Source: a virus
Reading direction: 5' to 3' (one strand)
IMG/VR virus record: IMGVR_UViG_3300008448_000024
Span: 30,275 to 94,274 of that record
Length of the DNA: 64,000 bases
In this document: positions 15,850 through 25,218 of the stretch, in pieces
Layout of the letters: the number at the start of each line of letters is the position of its first letter
How positions within the stretch are numbered: position 1 is the stretch's first letter
Notes under the pieces: generated by a model
Told to the model about the DNA's origin: nothing
The model's database searches: none
What the model saw: the letters and a program-made list of their open reading frames with translations, nothing else
Translations under genes and position numbers: made by a program

Positions 15850-16949
15850 TAATTAATTACTTTAAATATATAATCATTATCATACACAACCTTTTCTCCT
15901 GAAGGTAGAGCAGAAGATATTAATATTTTATAATATCTTTCGGGTTCTAATCCATTCATATACATATTAAAATAGCTACTTGTTCCATCGCAGCTTATTT
16001 TAGTATAGTTATCATCAAAATCTATAACTATGTCATTAGTTTTTGCATCTATTAATGACCAATAAGAGGTTTGTGGTAATCTTTTATTAGTAGTATATAG
16101 AGATGATGTGGTGAATACTCTAGTTGGATATTTATCTCTAGCGTTAACTCTAAATTTATATAGAGTAGTATCTGTTTTATATACACTTAAATTATTAGCT
16201 AATGTGACAACAGAGTTGCTATCTGATAGAACGCTTAAACTTCCAGTAATGTATACGCTGTCATCCCAACGCATTTCAAGAGTTGGAGGATATATAGTAT
16301 GTGTATCATTACTAAAAAAGTTTATAGCTATATAACTACCTGAATTATTTTCTACCGCAGTAGGATGCTTAATTAAAAATCCGTTATTAGGCGCTGAATC
16401 ATTGAACCATGTGCTAACTATAGAAGTAACATCAGCTTCAACATCTTTGCTAGATTCGTTATTAAAAGATTGAGTTGCAAATGTATTAGTCCAAGATCCA
16501 CCACCAGAAGTTAAATAGTATGATGGATTTATCCAATCTGTAACACTACTATAGTATGCAGATGTATTATACCAACAAACTCCATTTCTAGTTTGTGGAG
16601 AATCTCCAAAGTGTCCTGTACCCATTGACCAAGACTGCGATACTTGTCTTATTTCTAAAGTATAATCAGTAGATAGATTTTCTGCATTAGCAATATACAG
16701 TTTTAAATAAGTTTTCCAAGATCCTGAAGCGTATTGCTTAATTAAGTCTAGATCAACATCAGAAAATTTAATAATAGATCTTCTTAAGTCATCAGATAAA
16801 ATAGGTCCATATCCTGCTACTAAGCTATTTGTTTGATCTTCACTATTTTTTACTGATACTTCTAATATTTCATCTAGTCCTGTATTCATAGCGGGGAACT
16901 TAGAATATATACTAGCGTCTTGCGATGAGAATATTTTATATATTGCCAT
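15849..16949 (-). CDS. Structural protein with a DNRLRE-like domain
   Basis: 366 residues. Residues about 1-230 have the layout of a DNRLRE-type jelly roll: an opening AIYKIFSSQDASIYSKFP, LRRSIIKFSDVDLD, LKLYIANAENLSTDYTLEI, and finally VTSIVSTWFN with PNNGFLIKHP. That domain occurs in surface and adhesion proteins. The C-terminal part is a second beta region ending YKILISSALPSG. It sits between gp6 and the gp7-like gene, so it is probably a baseplate wedge or decoration protein. Confidence 0.55.
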   Translation of the reverse strand: MAIYKIFSSQDASIYSKFPAMNTGLDEILEVSVKNSEDQTNSLVAGYGPILSDDLRRSIIKFSDVDLDLIKQYASGSWKTYLKLYIANAENLSTDYTLEIRQVSQSWSMGTGHFGDSPQTRNGVCWYNTSAYYSSVTDWINPSYYLTSGGGSWTNTFATQSFNNESSKDVEADVTSIVSTWFNDSAPNNGFLIKHPTAVENNSGSYIAINFFSNDTHTIYPPTLEMRWDDSVYITGSLSVLSDSNSVVTLANNLSVYKTDTTLYKFRVNARDKYPTRVFTTSSLYTTNKRLPQTSYWSLIDAKTNDIVIDFDDNYTKISCDGTSSYFNMYMNGLEPERYYKILISSALPSGEKVVYDNDYIFKVIN

Positions 16950-16968
16950 TTATTTCTTTTTAAATCTA

Positions 16969-18825
16969 TTAGTATGTAACAACACGACCTTGAATATCTG
17001 TATCTAAGAACTTAACTTCGAATATAGATGGATCTAAACTAGGATATACGACTCCATTTACTGTTGCAGCACTAATATCATATGAATATAATGAATATCC
17101 GTTAGATACACCAGTTTTATTTACTAGTTCAACATTTTTTACTGTTTGAACACCATCTACTCTATCAAGTAGAATATAAATATCTGATATTATAATAGGC
17201 TCATTTATTTGCCAATTATCTATATTGAAGAAATCCTTTAATTGAACTATACACCTCGCTACTACATCTTGTCCAACATAGTTTGGTCTTATTGTAATAT
17301 CAAAGTTGCAACCTAAATTAATTATATATGCTGATTTTAGATTAATGGCGTCTGTCATCATTCTAAAGTCATTAAGATATGTTTGTAAATTAGTTAATAA
17401 CGCATTCGTTGGAGTAGCTAAATTTCCATTAGAATCTAATCCAAGAACGTACATACTAACTAATGAATTATCTTTATTTGATGGGTCACCTTTATAGTAG
17501 TTTGCAAATGTAGAATCATCTTTTGTAATATATGCTTTAGATACTTTACCATATTTTGCGGGCATTGAAGTAGCTTTAACTAAGTAATCATCTTGAGTAA
17601 CTGCTCTCATTTGACTTGCAAAAGTCGCTTGTATATTTAATCTAAGATCTTCTACCGTATCTCCATCACCTCCACCTGTAGCAGGATTAGGATTATTTAT
17701 TGTTACTGTTCCAACATTAGTTGTATTAATACCTGTTGCTACAATATTGCTTGGAACCGTTAATTCATTAGATAAAACATTATATCTAGCGCCTCCACCA
17801 GCTAAGTATGTAAATGTAATAGATGTATTTGATGGAGCTATACCGTATGTTTTTGTAGTTACAAAGTTTGTAGGATCGAAAGCTGTATTAATCGTATCAG
17901 ATCCTGAAGTTAAGCCAATTCCTACTGTTGCAGGATTAGGTAGTATAACTTCATCAGCAACGCTATTAACACCTGGACCAAACTCTATAACTAATGATTC
18001 ATTGCTAGTAAATCTAGTTGTAAATCTACGATCAACTTTTACTTTCTCTAAAATATAAGGAACTTGATAAGAATCTTGATACATTCCTGGGTAATTAGAA
18101 AACGTATTAGCTACTGGATTGTATATATAATCTTGCGCTAAATATGGAACTTCATACCAAGTGTTGCCTGAAGAATCTACGGCGCTTACAATTGATACAA
18201 TATCTGTGTCATTTATAGTTATCGTAGGGAATCTTTCAGCTGACCCAAAAGAGAATGACTGATTCTTTAATAAACCAGATATTCCATTAGCTTTCTTTTT
18301 TAACAAATATGAATTAGGGGATCCATTTCCAGTTACTTCATAAACAGTAATCTCTGTCTCGTCTAAAGATGAAGAAACCCTAAAATCAACTTTTTCAGAT
18401 ACATAAAATCCAACAGATGGATTTACATTAGAAGATACTACCATACCTGGTTGTATAATCAATGCATAATCAAAATCAGGCGTTTTTAATCCTCCAACAG
18501 TTTTAGCGGGGATAACTTGATATACATCTAATTCTGCTATAGCAGCTGATATTACTTTTGGTTTATACCCTAAAGTATATGCTAATGCGAATAGATTATT
18601 TTTCTGTTTCGCATATTGAACATATGTTTCTTGTATTTGATTATCTAAATAAAACGATAATACATCTCCTACATAAGAAGCCATGTTTATGAACATACTA
18701 CCTGGAGATGCTTGTGTAAAGTCATTATATACCGTTGGGAAATAAGATTTCGCATACTCTATCAAATCATTTTTGAAAGTATTAAAGTCTTTATTTAGGT
18801 ACTTAATATCTGGTTTATTGGCCAT
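16969..18825 (-). CDS. Baseplate wedge protein gp6
   Basis: 618 residues, close to T4 gp6 (660). The N-terminus matches gp6 closely: KYLNKDFNTFKNDLIEYAKS, then ASPGSMFINMASYVGDVLSF, then YLDNQIQETYVQYAKQKNNL and LGYKPK. The middle shows the gpJ-like fold signatures (GDGDTVEDLRLNIQATF then AVTQDDYLVKA). gp6 dimers form the inner baseplate ring that reacts to sheath contraction. It sits next to gp25 as in other T4-like genomes. Confidence 0.92.
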   Translation of the reverse strand: MANKPDIKYLNKDFNTFKNDLIEYAKSYFPTVYNDFTQASPGSMFINMASYVGDVLSFYLDNQIQETYVQYAKQKNNLFALAYTLGYKPKVISAAIAELDVYQVIPAKTVGGLKTPDFDYALIIQPGMVVSSNVNPSVGFYVSEKVDFRVSSSLDETEITVYEVTGNGSPNSYLLKKKANGISGLLKNQSFSFGSAERFPTITINDTDIVSIVSAVDSSGNTWYEVPYLAQDYIYNPVANTFSNYPGMYQDSYQVPYILEKVKVDRRFTTRFTSNESLVIEFGPGVNSVADEVILPNPATVGIGLTSGSDTINTAFDPTNFVTTKTYGIAPSNTSITFTYLAGGGARYNVLSNELTVPSNIVATGINTTNVGTVTINNPNPATGGGDGDTVEDLRLNIQATFASQMRAVTQDDYLVKATSMPAKYGKVSKAYITKDDSTFANYYKGDPSNKDNSLVSMYVLGLDSNGNLATPTNALLTNLQTYLNDFRMMTDAINLKSAYIINLGCNFDITIRPNYVGQDVVARCIVQLKDFFNIDNWQINEPIIISDIYILLDRVDGVQTVKNVELVNKTGVSNGYSLYSYDISAATVNGVVYPSLDPSIFEVKFLDTDIQGRVVTY

Positions 18826-18826
18826 T

Positions 18827-19237
18827 TTATGCGTTTTCTATTTTTATTATGATACTATCATTTTCATTAGTATTTCTTAAAGTATAACTAAAATTTATTG
18901 TTATTGCTAAAGTACTTGGATCTCCACTTACACTTAATCGACTAATAACTACATTAGGAAAATTAGATTCTATTTTAGATGTAATAGACATTTCTAATTC
19001 ATCTAAAGAATCACTAGTTATCTGCTCAAATAATGAAGATCTTAAACCTGCACCGAATAAAACTAATGGTGTTTCTCTAGGATCACTTAAAAGAAAGTTT
19101 ATTAAGTTATATTTAGTCTGTTCTTTTGTTGTATATACGCTAGTGAATACATTACCCGCAGAAAATGGTAGTTTTACGCCAATAGCGGTAGACGGTTTAA
19201 GGTCTATAGGAGATATTTGTTTTAGTCCGTAAGCCAT
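18827..19237 (-). CDS. Baseplate wedge protein gp25 (sheath initiator)
   Basis: 136 residues, the usual size. LLSDPRETPLVLFGAGLRSSLFE and a helix with SLDELEMSITSKIESNFPNV followed by a beta strand TLAITINFSYTL are the gp25/gpW-family signature (P-R-E-x-P, FG-x-G-L, P-x-V). gp25 starts tail-sheath polymerisation on the baseplate. It is one base from gp6 and overlaps the upstream gene by one base. Confidence 0.9.
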   Translation of the reverse strand: MAYGLKQISPIDLKPSTAIGVKLPFSAGNVFTSVYTTKEQTKYNLINFLLSDPRETPLVLFGAGLRSSLFEQITSDSLDELEMSITSKIESNFPNVVISRLSVSGDPSTLAITINFSYTLRNTNENDSIIIKIENA

Positions 19238-19683
19238 TATATTAAGCCTTTACTCTTCATCGCGTTCATAACTCCAGAAAAATCTGGAACTGTATCTATT
19301 TCTACCATCTCTATTGCACTACTTCTTTTAGCACTCGCAAGCATAGCATCTACAGAACCAACTGATGCTTCTTTTTGATGCATTCCTTCCATAAATCCAC
19401 CTTGCGTATTTGCAAAACCAGCAACATCATCAGTTGTCATTGAAATAGCTGTTTCATTTAATAAAGAACCTAATGGATTTTTTGTATTAAATGAAGGTTT
19501 TGGTTTTGGTACAGATGTATTTAGAGTTAATGGCACTGTTTTACCTTCTACCTTTTCCTTTAATTGTTGTCTATAGTCAGACTTTTGCATAACACTTTCT
19601 TTAAGAATCTTAGGTAGTTCTTCTTTAATAACTGCTCTAAGTTCCTCTCTTATTAATTTTCTAAAAGAATCTAGTTTACTCAT
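19237..19683 (-). CDS. Baseplate-cluster protein with repeated (L/I)xE N-terminus
   Basis: 148 residues. The N-terminus contains I-R-E, I-K-E and L-K-E in series within SFRKLIREELRAVIKEEL and PKILKESV, giving three potential prohead-protease-like sites in the first 31 residues. A Pro/Lys linker and a low-complexity middle follow. Its own ATATTTAT box is only six bases upstream. In a tail cluster an (L/I)xE tag is unexpected, so this may simply be a charged helix. Function unknown. Confidence 0.5.
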   Translation of the reverse strand: MSKLDSFRKLIREELRAVIKEELPKILKESVMQKSDYRQQLKEKVEGKTVPLTLNTSVPKPKPSFNTKNPLGSLLNETAISMTTDDVAGFANTQGGFMEGMHQKEASVGSVDAMLASAKRSSAIEMVEIDTVPDFSGVMNAMKSKGLI

Positions 19684-19689
19684 ATTGAT

Positions 19690-19697
19690 ATAAATAT
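19690..19697 (-). promoter_or_regulatory. ATATTTAT late-promoter-like box (minus strand)
   Basis: ATAAATAT on the plus strand lies six bases upstream of the ATG at 19683, within the 28-base gap after the 19712-21589 gene. At this spacing a transcript would be nearly leaderless. Confidence 0.45.
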
Positions 19698-19711
19698 TTA
19701 TGATTTAATTT

Positions 19712-21589
19712 TTATACTCTACTAGCGATATTATTTGATAATCTTCCTGATGGATCTGTCGAACTTAAGTTAGATTGTAAGTTATTTTTATTTTTTTCCA
19801 TCATTTTTCTCATTCTACGTCTAAGTCTATTGCTACCTTTAATACTATTTAAGAATGCATTTAGACCTAGATTATCATCACTCTCTGTATTACTATTTGG
19901 TGAATCTAATGAATAACCACCTACTTCTATATTATCCCAATTAATACTATCATCATACAGATATGCAGTAGACTCATTAATAGCATCCTCTTCTTCTAAC
20001 GAATATACGTTTATTTTTGCTTTTACTAAATTTTTTGCTGATAATAGTTGTTTTACTTCTTGTAGTATAATATTGTCATCAGAAGCAAATGTAGGAGTTG
20101 ATTGCAGTATTTTTATCCCTCTATTATCTAAAGCAACACCGTATCTTCTTCTAAGCGTAAACGTTTCATCAACAACTTCTTCTTCTATTATGCTAATAGT
20201 ATATTCTCCAAATTGATTATTTCTTGATTTTACTTTATCATTAGTTTGTTTATTTTCTAAAAACTTATTAAATGAATCTACAGTAGATTTTAAATCGCTA
20301 GATACTTTTTGTAATTGATTGATTATACCCGTCTCGTCTAATGTATTAAGACTATTACATGCTTGTAAATTAGCTATTAATAGGTTTAACTTAGCAATAA
20401 CATCATTTAGAATAGGTATTAACGTATTTAATAAATTTACTATTAAACCTAAAAGTATATTTACTTGATTTAATCTAGTTATAAATCCATTTACACCTTG
20501 TTTTTCTAACTTTTCTGTTATTGTAGAAAACGTTGTTGTTATACCACTAGTTGTATATAAGTTTGGGATTGGACTAACCTTAAAAAATGTTATTATCGCT
20601 TTAAATACTTTTACTAAAGTAGTAGCTAATGTTATAATTAATTGACCAAATCTTATTATAGTAGATATATTTGTACAAATTCTTTGTATCTTTACACACG
20701 CATTCACTATTTTTTTTAATGTTGGTATAGCTTGAGCTGGATTTATTATATCTTGAATCCTTTTTATAGATTCGTTAAGAGCGTTTCCTACTCCAAGTGC
20801 ACCTAATGCAGCTGTTACTGATGCTGGTGTATTAAGCGCTTGTATTAATACACAATATTCTCGTATTTTATCTACGCTATTTATGATTTTTTGTAAATCA
20901 CTACTAGGTATTTGTCTATAGTCAGTAAATTTTTCATATGAACTAATTTTATCATTTACGTAGCTACCAACTTTTTTTAATACTGGAAATGTAGTAATAA
21001 GTAAATCAATAGACTGTTCAGGGGTAGCAATATTTGCAAGTGTTGCAATATCTCCGGGAATTTGTGGAGTAGTCGATGATTGACTATCTATGTCTTTTTT
21101 AATTTTATTTGTAAACGTTGAAAAATTATGTTTAACATCATTCACTAAATTAAATAGAGCGTTTTTACTTTCTGGATTATTGGGATCTGTATAATTTCTA
21201 TAGTACTTATCTATTTCTGTTTGTACAGTAAATGCGGTATTTTGAAAATTCCATTTAACAAGTCCAAATGTGTCTGTAGGTTTTTTATTTGGATCAAAAC
21301 TAGACGCAACAGGTATATTACTTATTGCATAATTAACTATATCGCAGTAATTTACAGACACTATTTTATCTAAGATAGGTATTATTCCTAAGTCTAATGG
21401 GTTTTTAGGTCTACTAGTATTTTTAGCAAAGCTAGCACTAGTTAAAGGTTTTCCATAAAAAATAGTGTTCATACCTTCACTAAGATCCATAACAGTAAGA
21501 CAGCTTTTTAGAATCAAGCCTTCTAATCCTTTAGCGTCACTTTTAAAATATGATTTTAAACTATTTGAGTATGTTTCTTTTAATGACAT
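19712..21589 (-). CDS. Large tail/baseplate protein with long hydrophobic helices (possible tape measure or hub component)
   Basis: 625 residues. Residues about 290-410 form a chain of hydrophobic helices (ICTNISTIIRFGQLIITLATT, ILLGLIVNLLNTLIPILNDV), flanked by polar helical regions and a charged C-terminus with RRRMRKMMEKNKNN. T4 tape measure gp29 is of similar length (590) and helix-rich, which suggests this role. The gene lies between hub/spike genes and gp25. The assignment is inference from composition and position. Confidence 0.45.
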   Translation of the reverse strand: MSLKETYSNSLKSYFKSDAKGLEGLILKSCLTVMDLSEGMNTIFYGKPLTSASFAKNTSRPKNPLDLGIIPILDKIVSVNYCDIVNYAISNIPVASSFDPNKKPTDTFGLVKWNFQNTAFTVQTEIDKYYRNYTDPNNPESKNALFNLVNDVKHNFSTFTNKIKKDIDSQSSTTPQIPGDIATLANIATPEQSIDLLITTFPVLKKVGSYVNDKISSYEKFTDYRQIPSSDLQKIINSVDKIREYCVLIQALNTPASVTAALGALGVGNALNESIKRIQDIINPAQAIPTLKKIVNACVKIQRICTNISTIIRFGQLIITLATTLVKVFKAIITFFKVSPIPNLYTTSGITTTFSTITEKLEKQGVNGFITRLNQVNILLGLIVNLLNTLIPILNDVIAKLNLLIANLQACNSLNTLDETGIINQLQKVSSDLKSTVDSFNKFLENKQTNDKVKSRNNQFGEYTISIIEEEVVDETFTLRRRYGVALDNRGIKILQSTPTFASDDNIILQEVKQLLSAKNLVKAKINVYSLEEEDAINESTAYLYDDSINWDNIEVGGYSLDSPNSNTESDDNLGLNAFLNSIKGSNRLRRRMRKMMEKNKNNLQSNLSSTDPSGRLSNNIASRV

Positions 21590-22029
21590 TACGCGGTACG
21601 TGTTATATTTGATAGAGTAGAATCAAGTCTTTCTTTTAAATTAGTAGCATTTATATTGACATTTTTACCAAATAAAGCTATATACGTCATACTAGAACCT
21701 AATTCTTTAGTAGGTGCTGTCGCTCCAGCTGAAACCTTCATTAAAAAATCACTAGCTGCTATTAAAGACGATAAAAACTCTTTTAACTCTTTTACAAATG
21801 TATCTCCTAAAATAACTCTTTCTTTAGCATTAACATCACCTAACTTAACACTTGGAGATTGTAATATAATACCATTAGATGCATCTAAATTTACAGTATT
21901 TGTTGACGATAAACTAACTGATTGTTTTGCAAATAAAAATACAGAATCTGTTTTTGCTAGTAAGTGTACTCTATCAGAAGCTACTATTACTTGTTTACCA
22001 TCATATGGAAATTTAGGTTTATAATCCAT
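21589..22029 (-). CDS. Spike-like beta-helical protein (gp5 C-terminal type)
   Basis: 146 residues. Residues 10-70 consist of short beta repeats (VIVASDRVHLLAKTDSVFLF, SVSLSSTNTVNLDASNGIIL, SPSVKLGDVN), the pattern of intertwined beta-helices in gp5/VgrG spikes. The C-terminal half is helical. It sits directly after the hub OB-like gene, as if spike and hub parts of gp5 were separate genes. The ATG is at 22029; the stop shares a base with the next gene. Confidence 0.5.
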   Translation of the reverse strand: MDYKPKFPYDGKQVIVASDRVHLLAKTDSVFLFAKQSVSLSSTNTVNLDASNGIILQSPSVKLGDVNAKERVILGDTFVKELKEFLSSLIAASDFLMKVSAGATAPTKELGSSMTYIALFGKNVNINATNLKERLDSTLSNITRTA

Positions 22030-22038
22030 TATTAAATA

Positions 22039-22947
22039 TTATTTTAAATTAGCAATATCTTGAGAAGCAGCACTAGTCGCACTATTGCTAGTTGCAACAC
22101 TATATTTTTTAATTACAGATTTAGATTCTATAGCAGTTATACCAAATGACTTTAATGGAAAACTTGATATATCTTTTATATTTATTTCTTGACCCGATGT
22201 CATCCATATTGTAGAATCATCAACATTAATATCTTCTACTGTTTGTTCAAAGTAATCTTTACTTTTTTGTTGACCTTGACCATTTCTGATTATGGTTATT
22301 GGAGAACCAGGAGCTCCTGAATTAGACCATGGATTCTGAGTTTTAGAAGCCAATATAGTACTGCTAAATCTTATGGATTGACCAAATCTAGATTCAATTA
22401 TAGTATCTCCTTCAAATGGTTTTAAACTTCTAATGTTAGTATTTTCGCTAAATGTGATACCAACTGGTAAACTAGGAAAATCTGCAGCATCTCTTAACTT
22501 ATTACTATATTCATCACTATTATAAAGTTCTCTTAAAGTTTCTGCATACTCTTCCATATTAGGAAAAGCATTATGATTTAAAGAGTTCCAAATAGAATAA
22601 GGAGGAAAGTAATAATATTCTTGTCTATCTAAAGATTCATTTAGATTTGAGCTAGGACCTGGAACTATATATACTATCTCTGAAATTAATGGATATTGTC
22701 TAATAAAACTAAATATAGGATACGCTGATTCAAATGCTACGTTTGATTTACCTACACTTATATTAGTGTATAATATTTCATAGGTTATTTTTCCTAAATC
22801 TTTTGGGTTTTTATACTCTTCATTAGGAGTACCATCATACTTATTTTTACTTAAAACAATGCTCTTAACACGACCTATTATAAAGCCTGAACCTTTGCTT
22901 TTCCCTGATTGAGGATTAGAACTTTGTCCATAATAGTATTGAGCCAT
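22039..22947 (-). CDS. Baseplate hub protein with gp5-like OB region
   Basis: 302 residues. FIIGRVKSIVLSKNKYDGTP followed by KITYEILYTNISVG is an OB-like beta start. LKPFEGDTIIESRFGQSIRF near residue 172 and GSPITIIRNGQGQQ near 215 are strongly patterned blocks that I associate with the gp5-type hub/OB proteins of aquatic T4-like phages. No lysozyme domain is visible, unlike T4 gp5. It is followed by the spike-like gene. The start overlaps the upstream stop by one base. Confidence 0.6.
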   Translation of the reverse strand: MAQYYYGQSSNPQSGKSKGSGFIIGRVKSIVLSKNKYDGTPNEEYKNPKDLGKITYEILYTNISVGKSNVAFESAYPIFSFIRQYPLISEIVYIVPGPSSNLNESLDRQEYYYFPPYSIWNSLNHNAFPNMEEYAETLRELYNSDEYSNKLRDAADFPSLPVGITFSENTNIRSLKPFEGDTIIESRFGQSIRFSSTILASKTQNPWSNSGAPGSPITIIRNGQGQQKSKDYFEQTVEDINVDDSTIWMTSGQEINIKDISSFPLKSFGITAIESKSVIKKYSVATSNSATSAASQDIANLK

Positions 22948-23306
22948 TATTCAGGTAATTTTTTTTGATTTACAGGCACATTTATTGATGATACTTCTTC
23001 GAATAATTGCTGTATATCTTTTTCAGATAGTAAATCTGAATCTTGATCGCCTGCTTTTTTAGCTTCAGAATTTTGTTTAAATAATTGTAATATCTTTAAA
23101 AGAACATCATTATTTTTTACATTAGTATCAAAAAGCTCTTTTATATGAGGAATAATAACAATAGCATCACCAGCTCCTTCTATAAAAGAAGATAAACGTT
23201 CAACTTCTTGTTTAATTGCTTGCTCTTGATCTTTCTGTTTATTATACACGTCTTCTATAATATCAGAAATTTTTTTATCAGCAAACACTATTTTTTCTAA
23301 TTCCAT
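22947..23306 (-). CDS. Small acidic helical protein between gp55 and the hub gene
   Basis: 119 residues, highly charged and helical (ISDIIEDVYNKQKDQEQAIK, LLSEKDIQQLFEEVSSI), ending PVNQKKLPE. It has its own ATATTTAT box ten bases upstream and starts the hub/baseplate transcript. T4's late co-activator gp33 is a similarly small acidic helical protein (112 residues), and gp55 is the neighbour here. That resemblance is only in size and composition. A tail chaperone is an equal possibility. Confidence 0.45.
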   Translation of the reverse strand: MELEKIVFADKKISDIIEDVYNKQKDQEQAIKQEVERLSSFIEGAGDAIVIIPHIKELFDTNVKNNDVLLKILQLFKQNSEAKKAGDQDSDLLSEKDIQQLFEEVSSINVPVNQKKLPE

Positions 23307-23316
23307 AGCTTTTTAT

Positions 23317-23324
23317 ATAAATAT
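23317..23324 (-). promoter_or_regulatory. ATATTTAT late-promoter-like box (minus strand)
   Basis: ATAAATAT on the plus strand, ten bases upstream of the ATG at 23306 and immediately after the gp55 stop. It would give the baseplate genes their own late start. Confidence 0.55.
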
Positions 23325-24095
23325 CTAGTAATACATTTTTTTAATATGATCTTGTAATACTTGCTTATATATAGTCTTTAATCTCTTAATGACTTTTGTT
23401 ATAGAATTTGTAGGCACATCAACCATTTCTTTAATGTAGATGTATATTAATTTTTTATTTATAAGTAGTTTACTAAATTCATCAACATCTTTTGTTTTTT
23501 GAAATAGATCTACTATAGAAACTGCGACTTTAAGATCATTTTCTGAACTAAAGAGTTCGAACATATTAGTATCTACATAATTTATAAACTCATCTACAAC
23601 TTTTTGTGTATCTATTTCTGAACTAAAGTCTTCATAAATAAGAGAATCAATTGTTTTGTTTTCATTATCAATCTCTTCTACTTCTACTTTTGCTACTTTA
23701 TTAGAATAATTCTTTTTATTATAAACTATTAAGTATCTTTTAACTATCGTGCCAAAGTAAGAATATGCTTTACCTTTATCTTCGTTATATAAATCTATTT
23801 TTTGTAATAAAAAAGATATAACTTCGTATTTTAAGTCCTCAATAGACTCAGAATCAAGATAGTAAAACTTAAATGTATGTATGATATTTTCAACTAACTT
23901 ATAAAAAGCATAGTGTATTTTCTCTCTATATAATTTGTCCCTTTCATCTTGGTTTTTACTAGCTCGAAATACTAATATAGCTGCTTGAGTTTCTTCTGTA
24001 AAATAATCATTACTCTTCTTTGGTTTTCTTTTACGTATTTGCCCTTTTTTTGTGAGCAATAAGCTATCGTCTATAGTCTCTAATGATCCTTCCAT
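23325..24095 (-). CDS. Late-transcription sigma factor gp55-like
   Basis: 256 residues. The region of about 56-130 (HYAFYKLVENIIHTFKFYYL, DLKYEVISFLLQKIDLYNED, KGKAYSYFGTIVKRYL) has the order of T4 gp55: a helix followed by F..Y, a helix ending with N(F/Y)(D/N)E..K, then A-Y-(I/S)-(T/Y). In gp55 this is the sigma region 2 that reads the late promoter -10 box. The C-terminal half is longer than in T4 gp55 (185 residues). The protein is the obvious reader for the ATATTTAT boxes in the window. One base separates it from the upstream gene. Confidence 0.7.
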   Translation of the reverse strand: MEGSLETIDDSLLLTKKGQIRKRKPKKSNDYFTEETQAAILVFRASKNQDERDKLYREKIHYAFYKLVENIIHTFKFYYLDSESIEDLKYEVISFLLQKIDLYNEDKGKAYSYFGTIVKRYLIVYNKKNYSNKVAKVEVEEIDNENKTIDSLIYEDFSSEIDTQKVVDEFINYVDTNMFELFSSENDLKVAVSIVDLFQKTKDVDEFSKLLINKKLIYIYIKEMVDVPTNSITKVIKRLKTIYKQVLQDHIKKMYY

Positions 24096-24096
24096 A

Positions 24097-24366
24097 TTAA
24101 TCTTCGTATTGTTGCGCTAATTGTTGCATTTCTTTTATATTCTCAAATAGTTCAATGAACTCAGGATCGGATTGAATCCAAATTTTAGAGTCTATTTTGT
24201 TAACTAACTCACTAAATCTTTTTAAGTTAGCTTTCATTTCTAATGTGAATTCTGCTTGTTTAATTAGCATGTTTTCCAACTTTACATTTTTATTGTATAA
24301 GTTGTAGATAACGTACCCTACAATTGAGATTATCCATAATGCTACTGATGCTATGATATATTCCAT
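24097..24366 (-). CDS. Small single-span membrane protein with coiled coil
   Basis: 89 residues. An N-terminal hydrophobic stretch (IIASVALWIISIVGYVIYNL, residues 4-23) is followed by a charged helical tail probably on the cytoplasmic side or a coiled coil (FTLEMKANLKRFSELVNKID). No family is recognised. It lies between the HD hydrolase and gp55 in a tightly packed run. Confidence 0.5.
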   Translation of the reverse strand: MEYIIASVALWIISIVGYVIYNLYNKNVKLENMLIKQAEFTLEMKANLKRFSELVNKIDSKIWIQSDPEFIELFENIKEMQQLAQQYED

Positions 24367-24370
24367 TTTT

Positions 24371-25021
24371 TTATTTTATTTGTTTTTCTACTCTACTAGC
24401 CATAAGATCTGCTTGATGCAGTATATAAACTAGGTTTGTTTTAATTTCAAAATCGCTACTGTAAGTGATATAGTAAGGTTTGTTCGCTTCTTCATATAAG
24501 CCATCATGCAATTTAATAGCTAAAAACTCTGTTTCATTAACCGCAATGCCAGCTTCTTGTAATGCGTATAAACTACGATCAGCTATTCTCATATGAGGTA
24601 TGCTCTTATTATATTTATAAAAAGTACCTTGTTTTTCTATTTGCCAAGTTTCATCATTTGGTTGATAGAAAGGCTGATCATTAGTTCCAAGTTTGCCTAA
24701 ATCATGGTTAATAGCAGAGAATACAAGTTCTTCAGTTGTATAGTCTTTTTGCTGATTAAATCTATCCCATACTTTATCAAAAACTAAAGCTGCTTCAGTA
24801 ACTCTAATAACATGATCTACATATCCACCAGCAAAACAATTATGATGAGAGATTTTGCTTGAGGCTGGACTAGTTGCTAATGTTAATTCTATGGAGTTAT
24901 AGAACTGAGTTAGTTTTTCTTTTCTTGGAGAGCTTATATATTTGTCAATTAGCTCGTAAAACCTTTCTAAATTTGATCTAATCTCATCTTCAGTTAGAGA
25001 TTTCATTTTAAATGTTGCCAT
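24371..25021 (-). CDS. HD-domain phosphohydrolase
   Basis: 216 residues. Metal-binding residues are recognisable: SHHNCFAGGYVDHVIRV gives His60 and His70, and INHDLGK gives His106-Asp107. A later LAIKLHDGLYEE and a final ILHQADLMASR supply further HD-family residues. Such proteins hydrolyse phosphate esters in nucleotides or nucleic acids; the substrate is not evident. The gene is upstream of gp55 in the same run as a glutaredoxin-like gene, suggesting nucleotide metabolism. Confidence 0.75.
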   Translation of the reverse strand: MATFKMKSLTEDEIRSNLERFYELIDKYISSPRKEKLTQFYNSIELTLATSPASSKISHHNCFAGGYVDHVIRVTEAALVFDKVWDRFNQQKDYTTEELVFSAINHDLGKLGTNDQPFYQPNDETWQIEKQGTFYKYNKSIPHMRIADRSLYALQEAGIAVNETEFLAIKLHDGLYEEANKPYYITYSSDFEIKTNLVYILHQADLMASRVEKQIK

Positions 25022-25038
25022 AACTTATATTTTAATTA

Positions 25039-25218
25039 TTAAATGCTGTCTTGTTCTGTGTTAATTAATACTTGCACTTCATGTATCTTTTCTAGCATTC
25101 TTTCTAGTTGAAACTTAAGTTCTTCTGGAGATCTCAATTGAGAGATGCTAGATGATTGAGAATGGATTTGATTTTTTAATTCTTCCAATTTCTTTTGGAT
25201 TAGTTGTTTGTACCTCAT
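25039..25218 (-). CDS. Small coiled-coil protein (59 aa)
   Basis: 59 residues, MRYKQLIQKKLEELKNQIHS onwards, then a helical LKFQLERMLEKIHEVQVLIN and the end TEQDSI. The heptad-like spacing of Leu and Ile suggests a coiled coil. The ATG overlaps the stop of the glutaredoxin-like gene (ATGA) and the stop is 17 bases before the HD gene, which supports a real gene despite its length. No function can be assigned. Confidence 0.6.
   Translation of the reverse strand: MRYKQLIQKKLEELKNQIHSQSSSISQLRSPEELKFQLERMLEKIHEVQVLINTEQDSI

Noticed and set aside
24097-24366. Holin
   Set aside because: One N-terminal span with a long charged coiled coil fits a generic membrane anchor better than a holin.
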